10,507 nucleotides of DNA, taken from the NCBI GenBank assembly GCA_026770585.1, contig MU646465.1, positions 539,419 to 549,925 of the forward strand, in the 5' to 3' direction. The DNA comes from Baffinella frigidus (lineage: Eukaryota; Cryptophyceae; Cryptomonadales; Baffinellaceae). Shown here piece after piece: positions 8,523 to 10,507 of this stretch (position 1 is its first letter; each line of letters begins with the position of its first letter). The notes under the pieces are model-generated. The model was not told the DNA's origin. It saw only the letters and a list, made by a program, of their open reading frames with translations, and did not search any database. A program made the translations under genes and the position numbers.

Positions 8523-9318
8523 GGTGGGGGGTTGAGGGTGGAGGTTTTAGGGTTGAGGGGGCCCACACAACCGAGCGTGAGGGGGTGAGGGTGGGCAACG
8601 GAAAGAGGGCATGCAGTGGAGGGGACGGGCACCGCGTGCTGGGACCACAGGGAGTTGCCCTTCGCCAAGCGGAATGAGGACTTGACTACCGAGAAGAAAT
8701 CGTCCACGCTGCCACCCCAGGCGCCACCGGTTAGGGTGTGTGCACAACCGGCGTGCACACCCACGACACACCCCTCTCTCCCCCCACACACCTATCTCGG
8801 CGCCGAGAGAGACCTGGTCACCATGCATGCACCAAAGAGGTGGTGGATGAGAGCGGTATGCGCGGTACCCGCGGCCCCATGCAGGACCCGGCCACTGCAC
8901 CGCTGGGGCGTCGGGAGCGCCGGGTACGCTGGGTGTCGTGTGTACCGCTCGCGCCCCTGGAAGGGGGGGTGCAAGAGGAGGGGAGAGACCTGTCGTCGCG
9001 GACCGGCGGCTTCGGCTTGAGATCCGCCTTCTTGGCCTCCTCGAGGAAGCGGTCAAGCGACTTGAGGCTCTGATATTGCATGAGGCCCGTAGAAGCTCCA
9101 GAGGACGCGGCGGATTCCAAAACACTGAGAGAATTTCGGCGCGAACTGCGGGTGAACCGGAAGCTCCCTGAGGAATTGGATAATTTGCTGCCCGCAATCG
9201 CAGACGCACGGAACGCGGCCTTGACTGTCTGTGGGGTCGGCACGCTGTCCGTGGTGTCCGTGGTTTCGACCTCGGCGGTCGCGTCACCGTTGTAAGACAT
9301 CCCACGGCGGAGAGACAT
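709..9318 (-). CDS. EF-hand and coiled-coil protein gene, 16 exons
   Basis: Spliced gene with exons (high to low coordinate) 9318-8990, 8708-8633, 8372-8263, 8138-8072, 7311-7266, 6983-6910, 5536-5465, 5174-5099, 5050-5018, 4867-4767, 3912-3838, 3600-3544, 3226-3186, 2289-2207, 1037-915 and 800-709. The sum is 1455 nt with a single open frame of 484 codons. Domain order: Ser/Thr-rich N-terminus (about residues 1-100), helical region (110-195), EF-hand pair (about 195-258), Cys-containing and acidic linker (259-328), charged coiled coil (329-410), basic tail with two EDPAYL-type segments (about 411-484). Paired EF-hands normally bind Ca2+, so a cytosolic Ca2+-responsive scaffold role is an inference. 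Thirteen introns are GT-AG. The exits of exons 4 and 12 lack a usable GT (GA and GC proposed). No named family recognised; the model may lack or miscall some exons. Confidence 0.75.
895..914. other. Palindrome over the exon 15 donor
   Basis: GGTACGAACCGTTTCGTACC is self-complementary except for the two central-flank positions. On the transcript it would place the GTACGA donor of intron 15 in a hairpin. Confidence 0.6.
915..1037 (-). CDS. Exon 15, EDPAYL-type segment
   Basis: Acceptor GTTTGCAG, then AG completing Glu. It reads DPAYLEAAPGESKYIHAHPD and LVRHKLITHLGARYNRQNHP plus G before GTACGA; 123 nt, phase 1 at both ends. It shares its acceptor and first 17 bases with the terminal exon, so the two arose by duplication. 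A diverged copy of its second half lies at 1760-1860. No domain recognised. Confidence 0.75.
1060..1205 (-). repeat. Telomere-like CACCCTA tract, opposite orientation
   Basis: Runs of CACCCTA, TACGCCC and TACATCC heptamers with the C-rich strand on plus. It is inverted relative to 530-650 and flanks the last two exons on the other side. It lies in intron 14. Confidence 0.75.
1235..1424 (-). pseudogene. Decoy EDPAYL exon copy split by a SINE
   Basis: The minus strand shows TTTGCAG, then AGGAGCCCGCC, matching the start of exons 15 and 16. The SINE-like element at 1279-1412 follows. After it, a second GGAGCCCACC leads into a frame reading TYLHALPDRAPR, which matches YLVAHPDRAPR of exon 16. The roughly 10-bp GGAGCCC(G/A)CC on both sides is the target-site duplication. 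The element adds a stop a few codons in and the downstream phase does not match exon 15, so this copy looks dead. Confidence 0.65.
1279..1412 (+). mobile_element. SINE-like element A, copy 1
   Basis: About 134 bp, nearly identical to the copies at 1898 and 2553. It begins GTAGGAGGTGGAGT and ends AATAAATTATCAATCTCTCT. Flanks GGTGGGCTCC (1269-1278) and GGCGGGCTCC (1414-1423) are a target-site duplication with one mismatch. TGGCACAATGCG, in the second half, resembles a Pol III A box; I see no good B box. There are several differences from copies 2 and 3, so it is probably older. Confidence 0.72.
1529..1692. mobile_element. MITE with 55-bp terminal inverted repeats
   Basis: Arms 1529-1583 and 1638-1692 are inverted repeats matching at 52 of 55 positions, with a 54-bp centre. 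The ends are TA, consistent with a TA target duplication as in Tc1/mariner-type MITEs. It contains no coding capacity. A related left end lies at 5554 and its duplicate at 5768. Confidence 0.85.
1744..1861 (-). pseudogene. Decoy copy of exon 15, second half
   Basis: The minus strand reads GESAYIQSHPDLV, then ITH and AQYNREN, parallel to exon 15 GESKYIHAHPDLV, ITH and ARYNRQN. It then lacks the exon 15 donor and runs into a TAA. The similarity continues into the following intron (CCGGGGTCGTTTGCAG against CCGGGGTCCTTTGCAG), showing that exon and intron were duplicated together. Confidence 0.6.
1898..2029 (+). mobile_element. SINE-like element A, copy 2
   Basis: 132 bp with the same start and CT-rich end as copy 1. 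TGGGGATT before and TGGGGTTT after the element look like a target-site duplication with one mismatch. The host sequence is intron 14. Confidence 0.7.
2128..2165. repeat. 19-bp tandem pair GGACTACGCTTAAGTTGAC
   Basis: Two perfect adjacent copies (2128-2146 and 2147-2165) just inside intron 14. The unit is nearly the GGACTATGCTTAAGTTGTC core of the 37-bp minisatellite at 4065-4250, about 2 kb away. Confidence 0.75.
2207..2289 (-). CDS. Exon 14, charged helix
   Basis: Acceptor CGAAAGCAG, then one base completing Trp. It reads REKDARAVAGMRRDLLEEAL and QRSTSRE plus G before GTACCT. The other frames contain stops or read as Gly/Ala low complexity. Degenerate copies of its start, including the acceptor, lie upstream at about 2377, 2727 and 2952. 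Confidence 0.72.
2550..2683 (+). mobile_element. SINE-like element A, copy 3
   Basis: Nearly identical to copy 2 over its whole length. It is flanked by a perfect 12-bp target-site duplication TATGGGGTTTCG (2538-2549 and 2684-2695), the clearest in the window. Together with the fixed ends and CT-rich 3' terminus this supports retrotransposition. It lies in intron 13. Confidence 0.8.
2884..2940 (+). repeat. TTAGGG hexamer tract
   Basis: Five consecutive TTAGGG hexamers (2888-2917) and one more after a short interruption. This is the six-base telomere motif, whereas other pure tracts here are seven-base. Located in intron 13. Confidence 0.85.
2998..3180 (+). repeat. TTCAGGG tract, then GGGGTTT tract
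   Basis: Eight uninterrupted TTCAGGG units (3013-3068) followed by GGGGTTT/GGGTGTG variants to about 3180. All lie within intron 13, immediately downstream of exon 13 on the transcript. Confidence 0.85.
3186..3226 (-). CDS. Exon 13, coiled coil
   Basis: Acceptor ATCCTGCAG, then AEREAERLLQEEQ and TG before GTATGC, 41 nt. The two leftover bases join the G of exon 14 to give Trp. It is surrounded by telomere-like DNA. Confidence 0.7.
3227..3837 (+). repeat. Degenerate telomere-like DNA of introns 11 and 12
   Basis: Scattered GTAGGG, GCAGGG, TTTAGGG and GGGTTTC units fill the introns between exons 11, 12 and 13, with no other element seen. They are G-rich on plus, C-rich on the transcript. Confidence 0.65.
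3544..3600 (-). CDS. Exon 12, coiled coil
   Basis: Acceptor ACCCAAG, then PQRAHEKEAQRQEEKEREQ, entering in phase 0. The only nearby GT donor (GTAACA, four bases further) would leave phase 1 and put a stop in the next exon. A GC donor after CAG (GCGCGT) keeps the frame. The coding identity is well supported by composition; the 3' boundary is not. Confidence 0.62.
3838..3912 (-). CDS. Exon 11, coiled coil
   Basis: Acceptor CCAAACAG, then MQAELEREAEQKLAAEREVQ and RLREE before GTAACC, phase 0 at both ends, 75 nt. It is highly charged with heptad-like spacing, typical of a coiled coil. Its first 17 bases and the upstream intron sequence were duplicated at about 4031-4067 (reading MQAELKRE) and gave rise to a 37-bp minisatellite. 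Confidence 0.75.
4031..4067 (-). pseudogene. Partial copy of exon 11 start
   Basis: The minus strand has CCGCCAAGCAG, then a frame reading MQAELKRE, matching exon 11 MQAELERE, then unrelated text. It belongs to a tandem duplication of about 155 bp covering the exon 11 start and the upstream intron. Confidence 0.6.
4065..4250. repeat. 37-bp minisatellite, about five units
   Basis: CATCTG-type unit starts fall at 4065, 4103, 4139, 4176 and 4213 (spacing 36-38). A unit reads roughly CATCTGTTGGCGGACTATGC then TTAAGTTGTCATGCTTA. It grew from the sequence just upstream of exon 11 (3910-3945). Flanking sequence at 3955-4031 and 4258-4332 (GTGCACATT, AAAGAGCCC, GAGACCGAA) is also duplicated. Confidence 0.8.
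4353..4400 (-). repeat. CCCTAAA tract, about seven units
   Basis: Near-perfect CCCTAAA heptamers (one CCTTAAA variant), oriented opposite to most other tracts in the window. It lies in intron 10. Confidence 0.88.
4537..4787. repeat. 30-bp direct repeats flanking a 191-bp hairpin insert
   Basis: GGTTTAAACC(C/T)GGCGGAGC and the following 12 bases occur at 4537-4566 and 4758-4787. The right copy spans the exon 10 end and its donor. The insert (4567-4757) folds on itself: AAGGCAGTCAC with GTGACTGCCTT and TGGCTTCGGCG with CGCCGAAGCCA, with outer GGCAGAGAG/CTCTCTGGCC arms. A 30-bp target duplication would be long; tandem duplication followed by insertion is an alternative. Confidence 0.7.
4767..4867 (-). 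CDS. Exon 10, acidic linker
   Basis: Acceptor CCACCCAG in phase 1. It reads EDTPSPTPEEEEESCSPAAK and TPAELRGGSLLRQ, ending before GTTTAA in phase 0. The SP and TP sites and the Glu run look like a flexible, phosphorylatable linker. The last 21 bases and the donor are copied 221 bp downstream at 4537-4566, beyond a hairpin-forming insert. Confidence 0.75.
5018..5050 (-). CDS. Exon 9, 33-nt mini-exon repeating the end of exon 8
   Basis: Acceptor AACCCAG, then CC completes a codon after exon 8. It reads PPFATYRNTT plus one nucleotide before GTACAC. Both ends are phase 1, so it can be included or skipped without a frame change. TYRNTT repeats KYRNTT at the end of exon 8, and the DNA is also alike, pointing to a local duplication of the exon edge. 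Confidence 0.6.
5099..5174 (-). CDS. Exon 8, Cys-containing segment
   Basis: Acceptor TGCTCAG, then VRIMLGKPCEPDCPACKDPK and YRNTT plus one nucleotide before GTTGCT. Three Cys in CxxxCxxC spacing could form part of a metal site, but there is no fourth ligand nearby, so this is only a possibility. The following 48-bp intron is the shortest in the gene. Confidence 0.75.
5465..5536 (-). CDS. Exon 7, EF-hand 2
   Basis: Acceptor GAAAAACAG, then VRGLMERYDASRSGTLDCFE and FEHM, before GTCGAT (phase 0 to phase 0). The loop DASRSGTLDCFE has D1, S3, S5, G6, L8, D9 and E12. It lies 24 residues after the first loop, the usual spacing in a calmodulin-type EF-hand pair. The intron upstream holds several degenerate copies of the first 25-30 bases of this exon. 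Confidence 0.88.
5554..5640 (+). mobile_element. Fragment of the 1529-type MITE
   Basis: Begins TAGGGTAACGGCCTGAAAA and continues in parallel with the 1529 element's left arm and centre (TAGTTAGGCCTACGG, then CCTAGGACC). No matching right terminus is present. It directly abuts the polypyrimidine/acceptor segment of exon 7 on the minus strand. Confidence 0.65.
5561..5880. repeat. Direct duplication, offset 207 bp
   Basis: 5561-5672 is repeated almost base for base at 5768-5880. It starts ACGGCCTGAAAATGGGGTAG and ends in the exon 7-like block GTACCGCTCCATCAGG. The copy includes the left end of a MITE related to the one at 1529-1692. The first copy keeps more of the MITE terminus. Confidence 0.8.
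5640..6017 (-). pseudogene. Decoy copies of EF-hand 2 exon start
   Basis: Intron 6 carries copies of the exon 7 start. One ends near 5672. One starts at about 5879 and still has the acceptor GAAAAACAG (VRGLMERYRG). One starts at about 6014 and reads VRGLIERYGASRSGT, in which loop residue D1 is changed to G. The first two lie in a 207-bp-offset duplication (5561-5672 and 5768-5880) that also copies a MITE fragment. Confidence 0.65.
6129..6174. other. Hairpin with G-U wobble pairs
   Basis: TACGTATATACGTGTAT, a bulged C and CAGG pair with CCTGATATATGTGTATACGTA around a TCG loop. Pairing is complete if G-U wobbles are allowed, about 21 pairs. It sits within the intron 6 minisatellite. It could be a small MITE or a structured intronic RNA. 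Confidence 0.5.
6240..6381 (+). mobile_element. SINE-like element B with CT tail
   Basis: About 142 bp between direct repeats TTCCATT (6233-6239 and 6382-6388). It ends GTCAATAAAGAA followed by a (CT)n run. GAATTCAAACTCCC resembles a Pol III B box. It is inserted inside a minisatellite unit, whose sequence resumes after the element. The CAATAAA plus CT-tail ending resembles element A, so one LINE may mobilise both. Confidence 0.65.
6554..6654. mobile_element. Short MITE-like element, 101 bp
   Basis: Terminal inverted repeats TCCCTTAAGTGGCCAG and CTGGCCACTTAAGGGA are perfect over 16 bp. The interior CCTAGGACCTC and CTACCGTAGG resembles the 1529-type MITE, and GGTCAATTTTGACC is a small palindrome. 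No clear target duplication. It is located in intron 6. Confidence 0.7.
6690..6900 (+). repeat. Degenerate telomere-like DNA at start of intron 6
   Basis: Mixed TTCAGGG, GTAGGG and TGAGGG units, including four consecutive TTCAGGG-type units near 6797-6820, directly downstream of exon 6 on the transcript. Confidence 0.7.
6910..6983 (-). CDS. Exon 6, second half of EF-hand 1 and linker helix
   Basis: Acceptor AAACAAAG, then GG completes Gly at loop position 4. It reads TGELDEDEMRDAFDEFGLRL and then DAEE, ending GAG before GTCGCG, phase 0. Loop positions 1, 3, 5, 6, 8, 9 and 12 (D, D, T, G, L, D, E) fit the EF-hand consensus. The intron interrupting the Ca2+ loop consists of TTTCGGG-type heptamers. 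Confidence 0.9.
6990..7262 (+). repeat. TTTCGGG-type array filling intron 5
   Basis: Almost the whole 282-bp intron consists of GGGTTTC heptamer variants, best at 7135-7170. It is open in several frames on both strands, which produces spurious GFRVSGF- and ETRNPKP-type peptides. It interrupts the first EF-hand loop. Confidence 0.88.
7266..7311 (-). CDS. Exon 5, first half of EF-hand 1
   Basis: Acceptor AAACCAG, then LSEEVHLAFLRLDKD plus one nucleotide before GTGCAC. It holds the entering helix and the first three loop positions (D, K, D) of EF-hand 1. It is only 46 nt and is flanked on both sides by telomere-like repeat DNA. Joining to the next exon gives the canonical loop DKDGTGELDEDE. Confidence 0.88.
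7316..7495 (+). repeat. TTTAGGG/TTCAGGG array in intron 4
   Basis: Alternating TTTAGGG and TTCAGGG units, then GGGGTTT, immediately upstream of the exon 5 acceptor on the transcript (acceptor AAACCAG is itself made of repeat sequence). Confidence 0.85.
7496..7869. other. Central part of intron 4
   Basis: Non-repetitive stretch with an AT-rich palindromic patch (about 7597-7619) and a possible diverged copy of the exon 3 tail on the minus strand (7676-7714, with CCCCCTCGA-AA in common). A 29-nt candidate micro-exon (TTAG, then AACGTCC to GGCTGTG, then GTGACT) near 7550-7522 was not needed by the model. Confidence 0.35.
7870..7985. mobile_element. MITE-like hairpin element, about 115 bp
   Basis: A perfect 19-bp inverted repeat starts CAACGAAAATTACTACACA (7895-7913) and pairs with 7945-7963. 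Outer arms ATTCAAGTT (7873-7881) and AACTTGAAT (7973-7981) extend it. It is AT-rich compared with its surroundings. Its flanks both carry GACCGCAGGGCT (7839-7850 and 7997-8008). It is located in intron 4. Confidence 0.75.
8072..8138 (-). CDS. Exon 4, helix entering the EF-hand region
   Basis: Acceptor CTTTCTCTGCAG has a clear pyrimidine tract. In the phase set by exon 3 it reads SFLRKGVSLSDVGRNWNLKD and then LK. No GT donor occurs before an in-frame stop near 8013. Ending at AAG before GACCCT (a GA donor) keeps phase 0 and joins smoothly to LSEEVHLAF of the EF-hand exon. The 5' end is well supported. The 3' boundary is the least certain in the gene: it may be a GA-AG intron, a GC/GT site I misplaced, or a real break. 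Confidence 0.6.
8178..8209 (-). repeat. 32-bp dispersed repeat, copy in intron 3
   Basis: On the minus strand it begins TATCCCCTCCTCACGAGCCT and continues CTGCACTGGAGA. It matches 9798-9829 on the plus strand at 31 of 32 positions, so the pair is inverted about 1.6 kb apart. Confidence 0.75.
8263..8372 (-). CDS. Exon 3, helical segment
   Basis: Follows acceptor TTGGTGCAG directly after a pure telomere-like intron. It reads GKTSLAAFSKTLDSCNAILK and continues DIFSHIPLEKAPPFLC, ending with two nucleotides before GTGCGA. The GKTS at the start is not a P-loop, because no GxxxxGK context precedes it. The other two frames are open but read as low-complexity Arg/His/Pro-rich text. Confidence 0.7.
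8384..8527 (+). repeat. TTTAGGG x9 then TTGAGGG x6 in intron 2
   Basis: Nine perfect TTTAGGG units (8384-8446) and, after a short gap, six perfect TTGAGGG units (8483-8524). This is the purest telomere-type tract in the window, and it ends about a dozen bases before exon 3. Confidence 0.92.
8633..8708 (-). CDS. Exon 2, helical segment
   Basis: Acceptor GGTGGCAG is followed by C, which completes AG|C (Ser) from exon 1. It then reads VDDFFSVVKSSFRLAKGN and ends SLWSQHA before GTGCCC, phase 0. An alternative donor eight bases earlier (TG before GTCCCA) would break phase with exon 3. The mixed hydrophobic and charged pattern suggests an amphipathic helix. Function unknown. Confidence 0.7.
8709..8989 (-). 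other. Intron 1, ordinary sequence
   Basis: Runs from GTCTCT to GGTGGCAG. Unlike most other introns here it lacks telomere-like heptamers apart from one CCCTAACC. Open frames run through it on both strands but lack protein character. Confidence 0.6.
8990..9318 (-). CDS. Exon 1, Ser/Thr-rich N-terminus with start codon
   Basis: Starts at the ATG at 9318, which sits in a favourable context (GCCACCCGCC before ATG). A second in-frame Met follows six codons later. It encodes about 109 residues rich in Ser, Thr and Ala, including RRNSLS, which resembles a basophilic-kinase phosphorylation site, then a charged helical part (KSLDRFLEEAKKADLKPKPP). There is no signal peptide or membrane segment. The exon ends at CGACGACAG before GTCTCT, leaving two nucleotides. 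The frame stays open past this donor, but the text then loses protein character and exon 2 restores it in phase. An upstream non-coding or coding exon cannot be excluded. Confidence 0.75.
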
Positions 9319-9549
9319 GGCGGGTGGCAAGCAGACGCAAAAGAACTTGTGGACAGTGCCGCGACGGCACGAGTTCGAGCTTCCAGGAGAAGAGACCCGG
9401 AAGCCGTGAGGTCACAGCCTGCTGACTGGGCCTTGCCACGCAGAACACCACCTCTGTTGCACCTGCAGGAGGAAGGGCCCAGGAACGTGCAGGATAGGGG
9501 GACCAGGACCCAACGCCTATTTATTTGTTTTTCGTAAGGCTCTTTTCTC
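9319..9549 (-). promoter_or_regulatory. Presumed 5' flank of the gene
   Basis: The sequence upstream of the start codon includes a favourable start context. I see no TATA box at a convincing distance. TTTATTTGTTTTTCG near 9520-9536 is the only AT-rich stretch. The transcription start cannot be placed. Confidence 0.3.
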
Positions 9550-9615
9550 GAGTTTACTACACGCTACAGGGAGGACGTGACCAGTCACGTGATCCCAGTC
9601 GCGTGTAGTAAACTC
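9550..9615. mobile_element. Short inverted-repeat element, 66 bp
   Basis: Perfect 15-bp arms GAGTTTACTACACGC and GCGTGTAGTAAACTC enclose an inner palindrome ACGTGAC/GTCACGT with a CACGTG core. It shares TTACTACAC with the 7870 element. It lies about 230 bp upstream of the start codon, so it might act as a regulatory site as well as, or instead of, being a MITE. Confidence 0.6.
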
Positions 9616-10204
9616 TTTTGTTTACATATTTTGGACGTGACACCCCGGGATACAATGTTTTAAAGCCCTAAATGTGCCTGGATCACACGTCTCGAAATCA
9701 GGCATTTGGTCTCGCTGTGAGGGCTGGTGGTAAGCTCCATAAGCTCCGTAAAGAGAGAGAGAGATTCGGTGCGTGGACGAGCGCGCGCCCACTTGGGTAT
9801 CCCCTCTTCACGAGCCTCTGCACTGGAGAAAAAGACCGCCCTGGGGTGCCCCGGCAGGACCGGAGGGCCGTGTGGGCCCCCCGCGCTCTCCCTGGACCCC
9901 CCGAGGCGGCCACGCGGCGCCCTGCCGGCCCCCGCGACGCCGTGGGTCCGCGGCCGGCGCGCGGCGCGGACGCCAACAGGCTTCTGGACTCGGGACTGGC
10001 TCGTCGTCCAGGATCATGAGCCCGTTCCGAGTGTCCCAAGCCCACCATCGCGCCAGGCTGCACCCATCCCTGCTCCCTGTGCGCTGTCCCGCTTGCATGC
10101 CCCGCTGCTCCCACCTTCTATGCCGAAAAGACGTCACATTTTGCATGTGATCACGTGCTCTGCCGCGTGCATGCTCTGCGCGCTCTGTTGCGCACGTACT
10201 GTGC
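9616..10204. other. GC-rich region, no supported gene
   Basis: Overlapping open frames occur on both strands between 9672 and 10221, mostly Arg/Pro/Ala-rich. A minus-strand stretch near 10020-9970 reads GLMILDDEPVPSPEACW and could be an exon of a neighbouring gene or an upstream exon of this one, but no partner exon is seen. Confidence 0.3.
9798..9829 (+). repeat. 32-bp dispersed repeat, copy upstream of the gene
   Basis: The partner of 8178-8209 in the opposite orientation. Similarity stops abruptly on both sides, so it is not part of a longer recognisable element here. Confidence 0.75.
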
Positions 10205-10368
10205 TGCTCCCGCGTGTCTGATCTCCCTTTCTCCTTCTCTCCCCGTCTCTCACTATCCTTCCATCCCTCCTCTCCATCCCTCCCTCCGTCCCCCCCCCTC
10301 CCTTCCCCCCCTTCCTCCCTCCCCTCCCTCCCTTCCCTCTATCCCTCCCTACATCCATCCCCCCCTTG
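10205..10368 (+). repeat. Long pyrimidine tract
   Basis: About 160 bases almost entirely C and T on the plus strand (CCCTCC, TCCCT and CATCC units). Such mirror-like polypyrimidine DNA can form triplexes and is a common mutation hotspot. Not coding. Confidence 0.75.
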
Positions 10369-10507
10369 GTGTTGCCGTTAGGGCCCCTCCATAGGTTCAG
10401 CCGGCTGGGGGTCAGCCTTTGGTGTAGCCGTTCGGGGGTGACGCCTGGGGTTCCCTTACGGGGTCCCCTGGGAATACTGTTCGGTCTCTTCCTTAGGTTT
10501 AGCCGGC
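10369..10507 (+). repeat. Degenerate tandem repeat, unit about 51 bp
   Basis: GGTGTTGCCGTTAGGG at 10369 and GGTGTAGCCGTTCGGG at about 10420 are 51 bp apart. TAGGTTCAGCCGGC and TAGGTTTAGCCGGC are 102 bp apart at about 10392 and 10494. It runs off the window end. Confidence 0.45.

Noticed and set aside
8547-9305. 252-codon minus-strand open frame
   Set aside because: It is the wrong frame over exon 1 and intron 1; the composition is Arg/Pro/Ser-rich, and the frame used by exons 1 and 2 gives coherent protein with phase agreement.
9698-10221. Long overlapping open frames on both strands
   Set aside because: High GC makes stops rare; the frames are Arg/Pro/Ala-rich on both strands and no splice partners or domains are seen.

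Overview
This is eukaryotic nuclear DNA, most likely from a protist or alga. The evidence is many short exons separated by spliceosomal-type introns, tracts of the plant/alga-type telomere heptamer TTTAGGG and variants of it, SINE-like and MITE-like elements, and no bacterial gene organisation. TTTAGGG telomeres are known from plants, many algae, chromerids, dinoflagellates and oomycetes. The sequence alone does not decide between these. The interstitial telomere-like DNA suggests a subtelomeric or former subtelomeric region, but it runs in both orientations, so this is not a chromosome end.

The main content is one gene on the minus strand, reconstructed here from fragments hidden between repeats. 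It runs from an ATG at 9318 to a TAG at 711-709. I can place 16 exons totalling 1455 nt, which is 484 codons plus the stop, and every junction agrees in reading phase. The predicted protein has: a Ser/Thr-rich N-terminus; a helical stretch; a canonical EF-hand pair (loops DKDGTGELDEDE and DASRSGTLDCFE, 24 residues apart); a small Cys-containing segment; an acidic linker; a long Glu/Arg/Gln-rich coiled coil; and a basic C-terminus built from two related exons starting EDPAYL. The EF-hand spacing and the phase agreement are the main evidence that the model is right. Thirteen introns start with GT. Two junctions seem to need GC and GA donors and are the weak points. I cannot name the protein.

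The introns are unusual. Many consist largely of degenerate telomere-like heptamers, with a different variant locally dominant in each (TTTCGGG, TTGAGGG next to TTTAGGG, TTCAGGG, TGTAGGG). They also hold repeated copies of the neighbouring exon edges together with their splice sites: decoy copies of the EF2, coiled-coil, RREKDAR and EDPAYL exons. At least one, perhaps two, of the duplicated pieces are now in-phase exons. Mobile elements lie among them: three copies of a roughly 133-bp SINE-like element with target-site duplications, a second SINE-like element with a CT tail, and several short terminal-inverted-repeat elements.

Region by region: 1-540 is GC-rich with no gene I can support. 540-700 is telomere-like repeat downstream of the stop codon. 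709-9318 is the gene. 9319-9700 is the presumed 5' flank, with a small hairpin element. 9700-10200 is GC-rich with open frames I cannot support. 10205-10368 is a strand-asymmetric pyrimidine tract. 10369 to the end holds a degenerate repeat.
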